64,000 nucleotides of DNA from Chaunax sp. Z400 (GCA_037577475.1 CM075184.1:6492594-6556593), one strand, 5' to 3'. Shown: positions 11,587-24,959, counted from the first letter of the stretch. Numbers and translations are program-made. The notes: generated by a model from the letters alone, not told the origin.

Positions 11587-13053
11587 ACTGCTAAGGACTG
11601 CTGGCTAAAGTTAATCCATTCAATTGAGCCACATGCATTCTATTGATTCACTATCGGCTCATTGCTGGGTGCTTGCTTCCACCAGAGGGGTTATCAGGGT
11701 CATCAGCTGGGAGCTACTCATTACACATGTTTTACAGGTAGTAGGGCAGGAGTAGGGATGTCTTCCTACTGCTCCCTGAAGTCAACCCACAGGTCCTGTC
11801 TTATTGATTTTTCACTCTGAACCAAATTCAGAAACTTTCTTGTTCTGCCTCTATTTGCTTGTTTCTTGGATGCCTTCTTTTACCCGAACCCAGTACTTCT
11901 GAGAGCGTTCAGGAGTTGTGCTGTGGACTTGCCAGTGAGGGGAAAACATGAATGAACCTTCCAACATGTTTCTGTACATGTACCACGGCACGCTGGTTGA
12001 GAAAGGCGGATCTACAGAACATAATGCAGGTGGTAAATATGACCACCTCGAAAGACAACATCATTGTCTCTTATCCCAGCAAAGACGACGGAAGCCCAGT
12101 GCCTCTGGGATCAAAATTTAATTTGATGTCTTTTTTTTAAAGCAAACAATTGCAAAGCAGAGGTCCCCTTCGCAACAGCAAGCACCAAGATTTTTATTTT
12201 TTTATAATTGTTTTTTCATCCAGTTTTGAGTCTGCACTTCTGCTCCTTAAAGATAGTGAATGCTGGCATGAATTACATGTCATTATAATCTATTTCTAGC
12301 AGCTATGATTAAGAACCAGACATTATCAAAACACAAATGACAGATGCATCAGTAGTAAAAGGATCATTTCCAATCAGCAGCAGTCATTAACTAGAAAGAA
12401 TCCCCCATGCCATTGTCACTATAAGTTGGACAATCAGAAAATAATTAACAGACTGTCGAAACATTTTTTATGAGACCTGTATCACCAACCATCATAAAGG
12501 TTTACTCATACAATACATTTACAATACATTTATTTACACAATAAAAACTTCCATGCATCTATACAGAATCTTTACTCAGATTAGCCTCATGCCAAACTAA
12601 GCATACCACCTAATTCTCTGTCCCTGGAAAATTAGAATTTGAATCATGTGTTTATGATAAATCACTTAAATATTTATGAAAATATGATTTTCTACAGTTG
12701 GGGATCCAAATCCATGTATCCCATATCTGGATCTAACTGTGCATAGCGGTGGAACATCATGTTTTGTCTGTGCCTGGGTATTTTTTCATTTTGTTCTTCC
12801 AGTTTTAATTATTAGCAAAGTGTAAAGAAAAAAAAAAAAGGCCTTATCTGGCAATATTGAAGAAAATGAAAAAGTGACTAAATTTCATCAAAATCCATTT
12901 AGAACAAAAACAAATATAGCTGATCACATGACCTCCACCAGTCTTGTCGATGCTGTTAGGATGGTTAACCTGTGATTTTAAATTGAATGAGTTGATGAAA
13001 GTCATTCATGAAAAATATGAGAATAAATTGAAAGACCGCCATCCTCTGATGAA
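11587..13053. other. No gene seen
   Basis: AT-rich sequence with a 62-codon frame at 11952-12140 that I do not recognise and a poly-A run near 12826-12838. Confidence 0.5.
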
Positions 13054-13063
13054 TGTGTGTGTG

Positions 13064-13111
<48 letters not shown>

Positions 13112-13138
13112 GTGTGTGTGTGTGTGTGTGTGTGTGGT
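13054..13138. repeat. (GT)n microsatellite, interrupted
   Basis: GT repeats with single-base interruptions near 13065 and 13110. Confidence 0.98.
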
Positions 13139-13284
13139 GGGGTACAAACAAAAGAATAGCCTGGCTTTCTCCCGCCAAATAAAAGACAGCGAGCAAGCGA
13201 AGTAGGGAAGAATAAGAGAAAGCTCAGTGAAAGAGGAGGCGTTGTGCTGCTCCGGTATGCAGCCTGTGAATTACCACAGCAGAT

Positions 13285-13566
<282 letters not shown>

Positions 13567-13701
13567 ACACAAAGGCCACAGGAAGTCGTGGATAAGTGGC
13601 ATGCAGAGGCGCGACATAAGCCACAAGCCTTCTTGCCACTCACGTCTGTTTAATGCCTGCCTGTCTGAGCGGCTGGAGAGACTGTCGAGCTGTCATTCAT
13701 A

Positions 13702-15201
13702 GGCTGTCTCACCACCATAAATATTATACAGACCTACACTACCTGTCTCACCACCATAAATATTATACAGACCTACACTACCTGTCTCACCACCATAAAT
13801 ATTATACAGACCTACACTACCTGTCTCACCACCATAAATATTAATACAGACCTACACTACCTGTCTCACCACCATAAATATTATACAGACCTACACTACC
13901 TGTCTCACCACCATAAATATTATACAGACCTACACTACCTGTCTCACCACCATAAATATTAATACCGACCTACACTACCTGTCTCACCACCATAAATATT
14001 ATACAGACCTACACTACCTGTCTCACCACCATACATATTATACAGACCTACACTACCTGTCTCACCACCATAAATATTAATACAGACCTACACTACCTGT
14101 CTCACCACCATAAATATTAATACAGACCTACACTACCTGTCTCACCACCATAAATATTAATACAGACCTACACTACCTGTCTCACCACCGTAATTATTAA
14201 TACCGACCTACACTACCTGTCTCACCACCATAATTATTAATACCGACCTACACTACCTGTCTCACCACCATAAATATTAATACAGACCTACACTACCTGT
14301 CTCACCACCATAAATATTAATACCGACCTACACTACCTGTCTCACCACCATAAATATTAATACAGACCTACACTACCTGTCTCACCACAATAAATATTAT
14401 ACAGACCTACACTACCTGTCTCACCACCATAAATATTATACAGACCTACACTACCTGTCTCACCACCATAAATATTAATACAGACCTACACTACCTGTCT
14501 CACCACCATAAATATTAATACAGACCTACACTACCTGTCTCACCACCATAAATATTAATACAGACCTACACTACCTGTCTCACCACCGTAATTATTAATA
14601 CCGACCTACACTACCTGTCTCACCACCATAATTATTAATACCGACCTACACTACCTGTCTCACCACCATAATTATTAGACCTACGCTACCTGTCTCACCA
14701 CCATAATTATTAATACCGACCTACATCACCTGTCTCACCACCATAATTATTAATACCGACCTACACCACCTGTCTCACCACCATAATTGTTAATACCGAC
14801 CTATACTACCTGTCTCACCACCAATTATTGTTACAGACCTACTTGTCTCACTACCACACTTATTAATACCGACCTACACCACCTGTCTCACCACCATAAT
14901 TATTGATACCGACCTACACTACCTGTCTCACTACCATATTAACACAGATCTGCACTACTTGTCTCACTACCATACTTATTAATACAGACCTACACTACCT
15001 GTCTCACCACCATACTTATTAATACAGACCTACACTACCTGTCTCACCACCATGATTATTAATTCCGACCTACACCACCTGTCTCACCACCATAATTATT
15101 GACTGCGACCTACACTACCTGTCTCACTACCATATTAACACAGACCTACACTACTTGTCTCACTACCATACTTATAAATACAGACCTACACTACCTGTCT
15201 C
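13702..15201. repeat. Minisatellite, 38-40 bp unit, about 38 copies
   Basis: The unit is cctgtctcaccaccataaat plus 'attaatacagacctacacta' (40 bp), with a 38 bp variant lacking two bases in 'attaatac'. Units in the first kilobase are nearly identical. Beyond about 14660 they carry more substitutions and deletions (for example 'attagacctacg' at about 14675). A marked pair of units, one with 'ccaccgtaattatt' and the next with 'ccaccataattatt', occurs at about 14185 and again at about 14584. No stable reading frame is kept, because the 38/40 bp units are not multiples of three. Confidence 0.98.
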
Positions 15202-15343
15202 ACTGTCTGAAGTGTAGGTCTACTACACATGGCCATGTATTTGCTATTTCTTCTCCGGGGTGATAAGTAGAACGTCCTTTTTGCTGTGCATACCTCCACA
15301 ACAATCCTGTCCGACCCATCAATGTTATATCTTTAAACACTTC
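15202..15343. other. Array edge with inverted half-unit
   Basis: The sequence agtgtaggtct at about 15212 is the reverse complement of the unit segment agacctacact, so the array ends in a small hairpin-capable inversion. The remainder is unremarkable. Confidence 0.7.
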
Positions 15344-16909
15344 TGCAACAGCAATCCCAAATGTGGGACAGAATTTAAAATGTCAATTAAGACAGAATGC
15401 AATTATTTGAAAATCATTTTCAACATAAATGCAATTTATCGCAGTACAAAGACAAGATAACAACTGAAAAACGTGCGTATTCTGAATTTGATGTCTGCAA
15501 CACATTTTGAAAACGTTGACTCAGGGATATGTTTACTGTTGTGTTTCATCACCTTCTCTTTTAGCAACACTCAGTAAGCCTTTGGGAAGAGACGACACTA
15601 ACTGTTGAAGTTCTGAAAATGGAATTCTGTCCCATTCTTGCTTGATATTTGACTTCTCTGTTATTGTATTTAACGCTACATAATGCTTTACACCTTTTCA
15701 ATGGGTGACAGGTCTGGATAGCAGGCAGGCCAGTCTAGTACCTGGACTCTTTTACTCTGAAGCCACATTGTTGTAAGGTGACATAATGTGTCTTCATTGG
15801 CTTGGTGGAATAAACAGGGACGTCCCTGAAAAAGATCCGGATAGCAGCATATGTTGTTCTAAACCCATATGTATCTTTCAGCATTAATGGTGCCTTAACA
15901 GAGTGAAGGTTAACCTCACCATGGGCTCGAACCTTACCATCACAGACGCTGGGTTGTGAACGTTGCTCAGGTGGGGGTTTTTTCTGGATGGTCCTTTTCC
16001 TCTGTAGCCTGCGGGACACCATGTCCTATTTGAAATGTGGACTCGTCAGACCAAAGGACACTTTTCACTTAAAATCCATGGTAGTCATAACTTGCATTGA
16101 CAGATTTATTGACATGCTGTGTTTACTGACAACGGTTTCCCAAAGTGTTTCTGAGCCCATGTAGTAAAACGCTTCATAGAATCATGTTGGTTTTAAATGC
16201 AGTGTCATCTGAAGGTCACGGGCATTTAAAGTTGGTTTTCATCTTGACTACTAGAGTGAAGAGATTTCTCCAGATTGTCTGATATTATTGACTGAAGATG
16301 GTGAAATCCTCTAATACCTTCCAATTACGCATTTAGAAACATTCATTCATTCATTCATTTTCTGTAACGGTTTATCCTGTGTAGGGTCGTGGAGGGGCTG
16401 GAGCCTATCCCAGGTGACTTTGGGTGGGAGGCGGGGTTCACCCTGGACAAGTCGCCAGTTCATCACAGGACCACATAGTAAGACAAACAACCATTCACAC
16501 CTACGGTCAATTTAGAGTCACCAATTCACATCTACTGCATATTTGTGGTGGTGGGAGGAAGCCGGAGAACCCGGAGAGAACCCATGCAGACACGGGTAGA
16601 ACATGCAAACTCTTCACAGAAAAGTCACTCCGGTGGATTGAACCCAGTACCTTCTTGCTGTGAAGCAACAGCGCTACCCACTGCGCCTCTGTGCCGCCAA
16701 TTGAGAAACATTATTTTTAAAATGCTGATCTGTATACCTACACAGATTTTCACAGTGGTGAACCCCTCCTCATCTTTGCTTGTGAATGACTGAGCCATAA
16801 GGTGACGCCCCTTTCATTCATGCCTGTTACCAATGAATTAAGACATTATCACATTCTGTTTTATTAATGTATCACAGAGCGACCCAAGTGTTTTCTAATT
16901 GGGGTTGTA
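15344..16909 (-). mobile_element. Tc1/mariner-type element A, broken, split by a SINE
   Basis: The left end (gcaacagcaatcccaaatgt) and right end (ctaattggggttgta) are degraded forms of the terminal repeat that also starts elements B (36179) and C (44645). On the minus strand the region at 15700-16022 encodes pieces of a transposase: 'SVCDG' in place of the SVMVWG block near 15940, VKAPLMLKDT near 15890, and the block that becomes QVLDWPACYPDLSPIE at about 15700-15740, which holds the third acidic residue of the DDE triad. Superfamily assignment rests on these motifs and on element C, where QDNVKPHS is also readable. Stops and frameshifts make it inactive. A V-SINE-like insertion occupies 16344-16699. 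Confidence 0.8.
16335..16712 (-). mobile_element. V-SINE-like tRNA-derived SINE with target-site duplication
   Basis: Read on the minus strand, the element starts at about 16699 with ggcggcacagaggcgcagtg, a tRNA-like head with an A box (gcgcagtgggtagcgc) and a B box (ggttcaatcc, about 16635-16645). The conserved 'gtttgcatgttct..ccgtgtctgcatgggtt' body follows, then 'gggataggctccagcccctcc', ending in a (TGAA)n tail at about 16344-16360. The nine bases agaaacatt occur at both flanks (16335-16343 and 16704-16712) and are the likely target duplication. This order matches vertebrate V-SINEs, which are transcribed by RNA polymerase III and moved by LINE enzymes. It is inserted in element A and is therefore younger than it. 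Confidence 0.85.
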
Positions 16910-17759
16910 GCTCTGCATTCCAGAACCTTGTCTTCTTTTTTGTGCACAGATAAACCGTCATAATTGAAAGAAGTTTTCTTTTATTGTTTAATCTGAAAGC
17001 CAAGTGTTCATAAATATGTCTCTTGTTCAATCAGCTCCCCATGTGGTCCAATGTGTCAAACATTTTTATTACCTTACAGTTTGTGCCCTTGTTTGATGGT
17101 GATTTCCTCATTATCACTATCTCTCAGTGTGTTGACTTTACTGCTTCTGCTGTCAATGTTGAACAAGAACTGGATAATAAAATCCAATGTTTCCACACAA
17201 TAGACTGTAGTCATCAACACAATGCCAGTTTGCATGTAAAGCTTTCTTACAGTCTATCATGTAAGTGTATCACCTCTCACATGTACAGGGCTCCTCCCAC
17301 TGTATGGGAATTCTATTCAGATTAATTACTGACACACACAGTCAAGTGTTTGTATGTGTGTGTGTGCTCTGGTGCTTGGATGGCATATCATAGGCTTCTT
17401 GGGTGGCATACACTCCTACATAACAGCTGGTCATGCTTTCCTCCAACAGAGTCAGTGCATGGGCAGATTGGAAAAACAACTTATTAAGTTCTGCTAGACA
17501 AAACTGTTGATGCACAATGTTGTTGTAAGACTACAGCTGGTAGTTTGGACCAGTGGTTTCCAATCATGGCACCAAACCCCCCAGGTTTGCAGGTCTCCAT
17601 TTCAATCTAATTCTGGGAATACTGATGACTCTAGCCATTAGTGAATATACTTTACTAGATGAAAGAATAGGTAGTGAGCCTCCAACTAGACTCTGTTCAG
17701 CTGTGTCAAACTCTCCTCTGCTTCTGTCCAAGCACAGCTTGTAGTGGAGAAAAGATTCT
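16910..17759. other. No gene seen
   Basis: Contains a 100-codon frame at 17023-17325 with no recognisable domain. Near 17550 the string ccagtggtttccaatcatgg resembles a hAT-type terminal sequence but is too short to call. Confidence 0.45.
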
Positions 17760-18560
17760 GGGCCCTAAAGTGCATGGTGTCAAAAGTCCACGGTGCAAGA
17801 GGGACATGTCCAACTCCCTTTTGTAGTTAAATGGCACATAATGTGGGTGCAAAGTAAGGCACAAATCCTTGGCCGGCGGACCCTCAGCCTCCACCCTCTC
17901 TTTGTCCCGTCATCAACTCCATTTGACAGCATATGGGCAAATGTACCAATATTTAAATGAGGAGGTGGGATGCTGTACGTCCATGTGTGTAAAAGGCAGG
18001 ACAGGCAGGGTCATAAAAATGATCATTGTGATTAATAGCAGATAGGATGTGGGCAGATGAAATTATACGTTATTAATGAGGAAATTACCTGCAGCAATCC
18101 CTCCATAGCAGAAACAATAAATGCCCTTTAAGCACAAGACACAGCAGCTTCATAGAAATTAATTATTCGAATCTCCTGATAGTTCTTGGTGTATCCGCAG
18201 AGGTGCAGTGTAATGTCCATGCGAGTGTGAGCCTCTAAATTGGAGGAAACAGTTTTGCTCTTGTGGGTGGTGGGTGGATGAAAATGTGGATGATGTCAGA
18301 GCTGAAGCCACCTATAAAGGTGAACCTGTGCAAATTACTGCATAATTGACTTTGGGCAAGCTTTTTTGGGTCAGTGATTCCATCGCTTTCACTTTCTCAA
18401 GGTAACAATGCACCTGACCGACACTCCCATGGGTGCACATATGGGCACATCTACATTTGCTACTGGGTGCTGGGCGTGAAAATGAAAACTGCATCACTTT
18501 GACATCAGCAAACGCACTTGTACTGAGCTGTGCGGCAGTTTGGAGTGCTATGACTATGGT
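17760..18560. mobile_element. GGGCCC-ended DNA transposon-like repeat, copy 1
   Basis: Starts gggccctaaagtgcatggtg and stays colinear with 28630-29630 over most of its length. Shared blocks include 'gcaaatgtaccaatatttaa', 'attacctgcagcaat', 'gacacagcagcttca', 'gggtcagtgattc' and acactcccatgggtgcac. No transposase is encoded. The family is a common fish repeat by its ends, but I cannot name the superfamily. Confidence 0.65.
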
Positions 18561-19036
18561 GACTATGGAGAAACACTAGAGAACATGTAGAGAATATTTA
18601 GACCCGTTCTATGTGTCGAAGTATGAAATAAAAAGGTCTGTTAGAGATAATGAGAAGATAAGATTTACATCAGTCGAAAAATGATGGGAAAGATGTAAAC
18701 TTTATGTTCACTCGTGGTTGATGACTGATATTCATTACAATTCAGATTTCAAAAATGGAATTTATTGGTGCAACCTAGCAGTAGCACTTCATACACGTTT
18801 GGTAAATTCATCTAAAATCAGATGTAGATTCTTATTTTTGCTCTCATCCTTCATGTTACTTCTTACAATACATTTATCATACCAAGTAAAAGTGACGGTA
18901 AATCATAATAATTCCTTAGTTTTAGGTATATGTTAAAGCATCACTTTAAAATAACTTTAAAATGAGAAGGGACTGTTACAGATCAGCCACCAGCACGTTT
19001 AGGATTTGTAACTAATGCATCAAATATTAAGACAGA
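18561..19036. other. No gene seen
   Basis: AT-rich with one unrecognised 72-codon frame at 18718-18936. Confidence 0.45.
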
Positions 19037-19270
19037 TTAACCATGGAGGAATGAAGGCAAAAAAACAGGCAATTTCCTTGAAATTACCCGTTGATCTAGA
19101 TCCACCTCAGAATTAATCCTCATTCCAAGGGCCACCTCTCTACAACATTTCATTGAAATCTGCTTAAAACTTTCTTTGGATGTTCTGCAAACTAGCAAAC
19201 AGAAAAACAAATAAACAGACGGACGAGTGGTGATGAAAACATAACCTCCATGGTCCAGGTAATAACGCTG
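19037..19270 (-). repeat. CTCCGCC-type dispersed repeat, minus orientation
   Basis: On the minus strand it reads 'ccatggaggttatgttttca', then a 'gtctgtttgtt' block, tagtttgcagaacatcc and 'atttcaatgaaatgttgt'. This is the same order as the repeat at 37395-37635 (gaggttatgtgatcag, 'gtttgtctgtttgttagc', 'catgaaattttcacc'). No protein is encoded. It is a widespread animal repeat of MITE-like character by my recognition. Confidence 0.6.
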
Positions 19271-20639
19271 TCTGTTCATGTTAGATTTTAGTAAGAGTTT
19301 TGTGTTCAAATGAAAACATACAAGTTAATATTATACAACAATATAGTGTGCCACTCTGATGTCTTCATAATTGTATTTTTTCTTCACTCCTCGATGTAGT
19401 TACTTCTGTTAATAATACTCTTCTTGATTTGTACATGTACTCTATAAACTGGTACATAAGAAATAAAAACTTTTTAAAATCATAATACTTGGGGATCTTT
19501 TATCTTCAGATTAGATCCTTTTGTTTAATCTATAAGGTGCTCTGAAATAGAATAATGCAGATCCTCAGTTTATAGAGTGGTTTAAGCCCTTTAATCAGTC
19601 ATTAATCACACCATTTACTGTGTATGTGTGAACAGTTTTGACGTTTTTAAATGTGTGGGTGTGTCCCTGCTCATGTCCCTGACATGTTGAGGCTGTAGGA
19701 AACATTAATACATAAGCTGTCCTCTGTACACTAATGGCTGCACGCTACACACGTGTCATGAAATCCTTCAGTCATCAAACACTCATTTGTTTATGATGAC
19801 ACATTCTTTTTACTTGAAAGTGAATATTTGGACCAAGCAAACAGTGTTATCTTATTGTTTTATGATCCACATCAAGAAACAGACACATACAATCATTCTA
19901 TTAATTTATTATCCTCAAGAGTTAATGTTAACTGTAAACTTAAGGTGAAGCACCATAAAATATGTTGTTGGTATTTAACCAGCAGAGATTAAATGGGTTG
20001 CATAACCTGACCCCAGCTTTCTTGATCAGATTTGTAGTATTTTTTGTATTATTTGCATAGGATTTGCATCATGTTTGCATTGTGAACATTAGTTGACCTC
20101 AGCTGCACAGTACAGTTGTGAAGGGAAAAGCCCGCTGGTTATTACATGTCAAACAACCAGGAAGCAACAACAGCAGATGGCCGAGAGCCTGCAACTACAG
20201 GGAGGGACTAATCATACCATGAGTTCATAAGCAGTGAATGATGGAAAAACCAATTCTTCTCTGCACTCTAGTGCAATTCAGTCAGTGTCTTTGTCTAAAC
20301 TACAGGTAGAAAACAATGGAGAAAAGCTTTGGATCTGTCTAGAAAGTGACATCAGACAATAATAAGTAGTTTTATTGGTTTGATGTTGTGTTGTCACATC
20401 AAAATCAGGTAGTTATCAGTACCCTTGAAAAGTGTCTGCAGTATTTATAGTATTTATACTGAGCAACAGTATAAACCTTGTTTTTTAATGTCATGCCATC
20501 CTGTTCATATTAAATATCAAAGGCAAATTATGGTTCACACAGTTTTATTCACCCTTTAATCATACAGAAAAAAAATGTGTGTCATGCATGAAGGTGATGC
20601 CTGATTGCTGTATCCTGGGAACGACATGTGGACCTAGGA
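19271..20639. other. No gene seen
   Basis: AT-rich, no recognisable repeat or frame of note. Confidence 0.5.
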
Positions 20640-20895
20640 CCGTATCTCAGTAACGGATAGCTGTCAGTGTACCGTGGATGTGGACAAGGTCTGACCACCA
20701 TCCATTAGCAATGGCTCCCCACATCATGACATCACCACCAAAACGATCCACTTCCTGGATGTATGCTGCAGGATAGCGTTCCCCACTACGACGATACAAA
20801 CGCCTACGACCATCAAAGTACTTTCTATGTATCACATGTTTGTTTGTTTCAGTAAATTAGAGCTAGTGAAAGGAAATTATTGGGTTTTTTAAAAT
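20640..20895 (-). pseudogene. Tc1-like transposase fragment (pair with 37733)
   Basis: The minus-strand frame at 20647-20835 reads DGRRRLYRRSGERYPAA, then DRFGGDVMMWGAIANG and LVHIHGTLTAIRY. This is the central part of a Tc1-like transposase (the FGG.VM.WG.I block between the first and second catalytic Asp). Neither catalytic Asp pair nor the Glu motif is present. The sequence to the right (tttctatgtatcacatgttt) is shared with 38433-38515, so the repeat is a deleted derivative that exists in at least two copies here. Confidence 0.8.
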
Positions 20896-22795
20896 GATTT
20901 ATATACAGTACATTTGTAGCCTTATCAATAACTACAGCAGTGGAATTTATCTGTGAACTTTTTTATTTAATTGAGCTTAAATGAATTTTTCTTTACTTGT
21001 TGCTGATTACAGACCAAATTGTATTGAATTCATCTAAACTGAACACACCGTCATTGCAAAGCTGCGTAAACTAACAACACAGTGACTGCTACCCTTAGAC
21101 TGACAGCATGCTAAGCATGTCATATCAAGTGGAATGTGGTCCCCTCTGCAACAGCTTCCAGGATATGACTAAATCAAGTCAAACAGCACATTCCTAACTT
21201 GTGCAGCAAAACACAGCATTAACCTGCTGACCCAAACTGGAAACAGGAGACAATGCAGACATGTGCTTCTCCTCATGTGCACTCAGATAAGATTGCATTC
21301 ATTTTTCTTGTGTTATAGTACATCCATCCATCTGTGTGGGAAAACTACAGGGAATGTGCTATCACCTCCCATAGAGCAGTCTCTCACCACCACACAGGCA
21401 GCTTGTTAGCTAGTTCATTCCTGCCCATACAGGCAAATAGGAGGCTCGGCCTACTAAACTCAAACTCTGGCATGTGGGGAAGGTTAATTTTAAAAGCTGC
21501 TGGGGCAAACAGGGTGTCAGTCAAAACTGGTTCACAACCATTTGGGATGACAAACACAGGCTGGATTTAAAAGACTGTGTGTCTAAACACAGACACTTCT
21601 AACACTATAAGAAGGCACTCCTAAAAGTCTCTGAAGCTCAGACAGCATAGCTCACTGTCAGTGGAGGAATGCCTTTGTACCCTCTAATACCCTCTCTTCC
21701 TATTTTTCTCATTTTTAAAAGCCAGATTGTAGAACGCTTGGTGTAATGACTTAATTGAAGTGGTCAATGCTAAAAAAGAAAAAGGTTTAACATCGAAGAT
21801 GTGAAGATGTGAAGTCAGAGAACTGTCCCAATAATGACTGTTGAATATTGATATTAGTTTGCAAACACTAGCAGGCATCGTCCAGCTCTGGTCATAGCAG
21901 ACCAAGTAAGACCGACACTGAAAACCCTGAAGTGTATTGAAGTGAGCAAGATTTGTATTTTATTGCTCATAATTTCAACTTTTGATGTGTAAAAAAAAAA
22001 AAAAAAAATCTTATCACCCCTTTAAAGGTTATTATAGGAAGCTTATTTCTGGTGACAGTATAGTTTCATATTGTTACAATAGTTCACAAAACACTTTCTA
22101 GTTGCGTTAATTGTGTTCTGCATTCCTTTTCCCCTTACCTTTTAGTCTCATATGACTCAGCATATGACATCATACCACATGTGTAAAAATAGTTCAGTTT
22201 TCTTAAGAGGGTTGTCGTCTGTGTGGCTGAACTGGTCAAAGCTGGAGAGAACGTTTTGTTATGATCCTGTCTAACTTACTGAATGATGATTCTCATTGGG
22301 AGTCTTTGATGAAACACATGAGGGAGTCGTGTTAACTGAAGTCATGCACTGTCAGACATCCTCATATCACCAGGAACATGATGCCACTACAGTGAGTTCA
22401 GAGCTGTACATGCTGTAATTCTTCATCTGGTGAAAATACAGTGACTCACAAACCTTCAGCTCACCTTGTCGTTGAAAGTGTGGCCTGTCTTAATAGACGG
22501 GGGTCACATAATCACGGTACTCTATGTGGACAAACCTCAACATATACAACTACCTTATTGAATCTCCATGAAATGTATGTCAGTCAGTCAACTCTCGATT
22601 AAAATGTTTGTTATAGTTAGAGAGTGACGTCAGGCCTGAGCTCATCAAGGGGGGGATAAGCAAACATCTTTTAACGCCTCTAAACAGAGTCTGCAGGTCA
22701 AAGTTTGGGTAATGGGGCTGAAAAAGTAGGCATTGACAGGCAAAGAGACATATGGGACACCAATTAGGTAGGGTGTGTTTGGTCATGATTTAGGA
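20896..22795. other. No gene seen; poly-A at 21991
   Basis: About 1.9 kb without a supportable gene. It includes a 78-codon frame at 21334-21570 of unknown nature and an A run of about 18 near 21990-22007. Confidence 0.5.
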
Positions 22796-23060
22796 CAGGG
22801 GTCACCAATTAGCAGCCCATGAGCCAAGTCTGGACAGTGAGAGGATTCTGTCTGGACCACGAAGCCTTTTGACATAATTGGGGGGAAAAAAGATAGATAG
22901 CCTATTTTTACTTTTGTCATCAAAAGTGATTTTGAACAGGCACGACGCAGCCAGCTCACCATTTGAGACAATGGTCTTCAGAGGTGACAGAAAAGTAGAC
23001 ATTTATTCCTCGGTGGCTTCAACAGAGCAGTGAGGAGTTTTCCTACAGAAGTTTTGAAGG
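22796..23060 (+). mobile_element. hAT-like element end
   Basis: Starts caggggtcaccaattagcag, a typical hAT-style terminal sequence, and continues 'ctggacagtgagaggattct', 'accacgaagcctttt' and 'gtcatcaaaagtgatttt'. The first 85 bases match the minus strand at 60590-60675. No transposase frame is preserved (the longest minus frames are 62-66 codons). The right limit is uncertain. Confidence 0.55.
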
Positions 23061-23993
23061 AGTTACAGTTCATATGAATGAACATATGAATGTGATATTT
23101 GATTTCTTCTTGAAGTTAAGACGTTTATGCTTCCATCTTTAAGTGATTAAGCTCAGTTCAGCCTGAAAGAAATTTTATTTAGTTCTCCTTTGAGGATGTT
23201 ATGTTTTTATGGACTGAACGGAATTTATTTACTATGCAAATTTATGAAGAGAGGGAAGAGATTTATTTGCATTTTGTTTTCTATAGTTGTCCTGTATAAG
23301 TGCTGTATTTTTGCCTGTTGAGTTTATTAATATTGTTCCTTTCCCAAAGCAGCCTAGAAACAGAAGACATTTTCAAAAACATTTGAGGGGATTAAACCTT
23401 TACTGTTCATGTCTTGAAAAATGATAGCAAAAACAAAGATGTTCCATTTGTATTTCTGTAGAGATATTTGCATAATGTCACATTGTCATGTAGAGCATAC
23501 AGTAGAATAACTCTATGTGTATATAAAGACTGTGGGTTATCCTGTATCTACCAAAGATACTGTATAATTCATTTTGTGTGCTTATTATTATTATTGTGTG
23601 TGTGTCTTTGTGTGTTAAAGATAGGCTTATACACAGGGGTGCACATAAAAATTTTGATCTGGTTCTCAAATGAGCACCTGAAGGTGTTGCTTGGTCCTTT
23701 TTGAAACAGACATGTTTTAGGTCACGGGTTCCCAAATTTTCACCCCCCGACCCCCAACATAATGGTACCAGAGACCCCGACTATCCCAGAGGTGTTTGAA
23801 GGGTACAGTATTATGCACACTAGGCAGGACTGTGCAATCTGTACTTTAGCCACTTTAATGTACCTTAATGTTGTTTTACTACTTTAATTTTTACTTTAAT
23901 CGTATTACTCTATACTCATGTTGTGTATAGAGTACACAACACGAGTACTTTCTGTTGCTGTTATTTTTTTCTGTCTGTTCTCTAATGAACATC
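23061..23993. other. No gene; possible hAT-like scrap at 23721-23800
   Basis: The string acgggttcccaaattttcac followed by cccccgacccccaacataat resembles another hAT-type end ('ggttcccaaac..ttt'). Otherwise AT-rich with no gene. Confidence 0.4.
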
Positions 23994-24396
<403 letters not shown>

Positions 24397-24637
24397 GGGC
24401 GGCTGTGGCTCAGGGGGTAGAGCGGTCGTTCACGGAACAAAAGGTCAGTGGTTCGATCCTCAGCCCCTGCAAGTCCACAAGTTGAAGTATCCTTGAGCAA
24501 GATACTGAACCCCAATTTGCTCCCCGGGCGCCGCGTGTAGTGGCAGCCCACTGCTCCTCAGGGATGGGTCAAATGCAGAGAAAGAATTTCCCCATGTGGG
24601 ACTAATAAAGGTATCATTATTATTATTATTATTATTA
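24397..24637 (+). mobile_element. tRNA-derived SINE inside the (ATCT)n array
   Basis: The head begins gggcggctgtggctcagggg. The A box is tggctcagggggtag (about 24406-24420) and the B box ggttcgatcc (24450-24459). The acceptor stem does not pair, so it is not a functional tRNA gene. The body has 'ccttgagcaagatactgaac', 'gctccccgggcgccg' and an 'aatttccccatgtgggacta' segment followed by ataaag and (ATT)n. The last motif resembles the LINE 3' ends at 4388 and 61755, which fits the model of a SINE borrowing its tail from a partner LINE. Both flanks are (ATCT)n, so the target duplication cannot be told from the array. Confidence 0.88.
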
Positions 24638-24959
24638 TCTATCTATCTATCTATCATCTATCTATTTATCTATCATCTATCTATCTATCATCTATCTATC
24701 TATCATCTATCTATTTATCTATCATCTATCTATTTATCTATCATCTATCTATCTATCTATCTATCATCTATCTATCTATCTATCTATCATCTATCTATCA
24801 TCTATCTATCATCTATCTATCTATCTATCATCTATCTATCATCTATCTATCTATCATCTATCTATCATCTATCTATCATCTATCTATCTATCTATCATCT
24901 ATCTATCTATCATCTATCTATCTATCTATCTATCTATCATCTATCTATCATCTATCTAT

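Noticed and set aside
13702..15201. CRISPR-like array
   Set aside because: Units are contiguous tandem repeats without unique spacers, and the genome is clearly eukaryotic.
17023..17325. 100-codon plus-strand frame
   Set aside because: No homology that I recognise and no gene structure around it.
24397..24470. Possible tRNA gene
   Set aside because: A and B boxes are present, but the acceptor stem does not pair and the sequence continues into a SINE body with a LINE-like tail.
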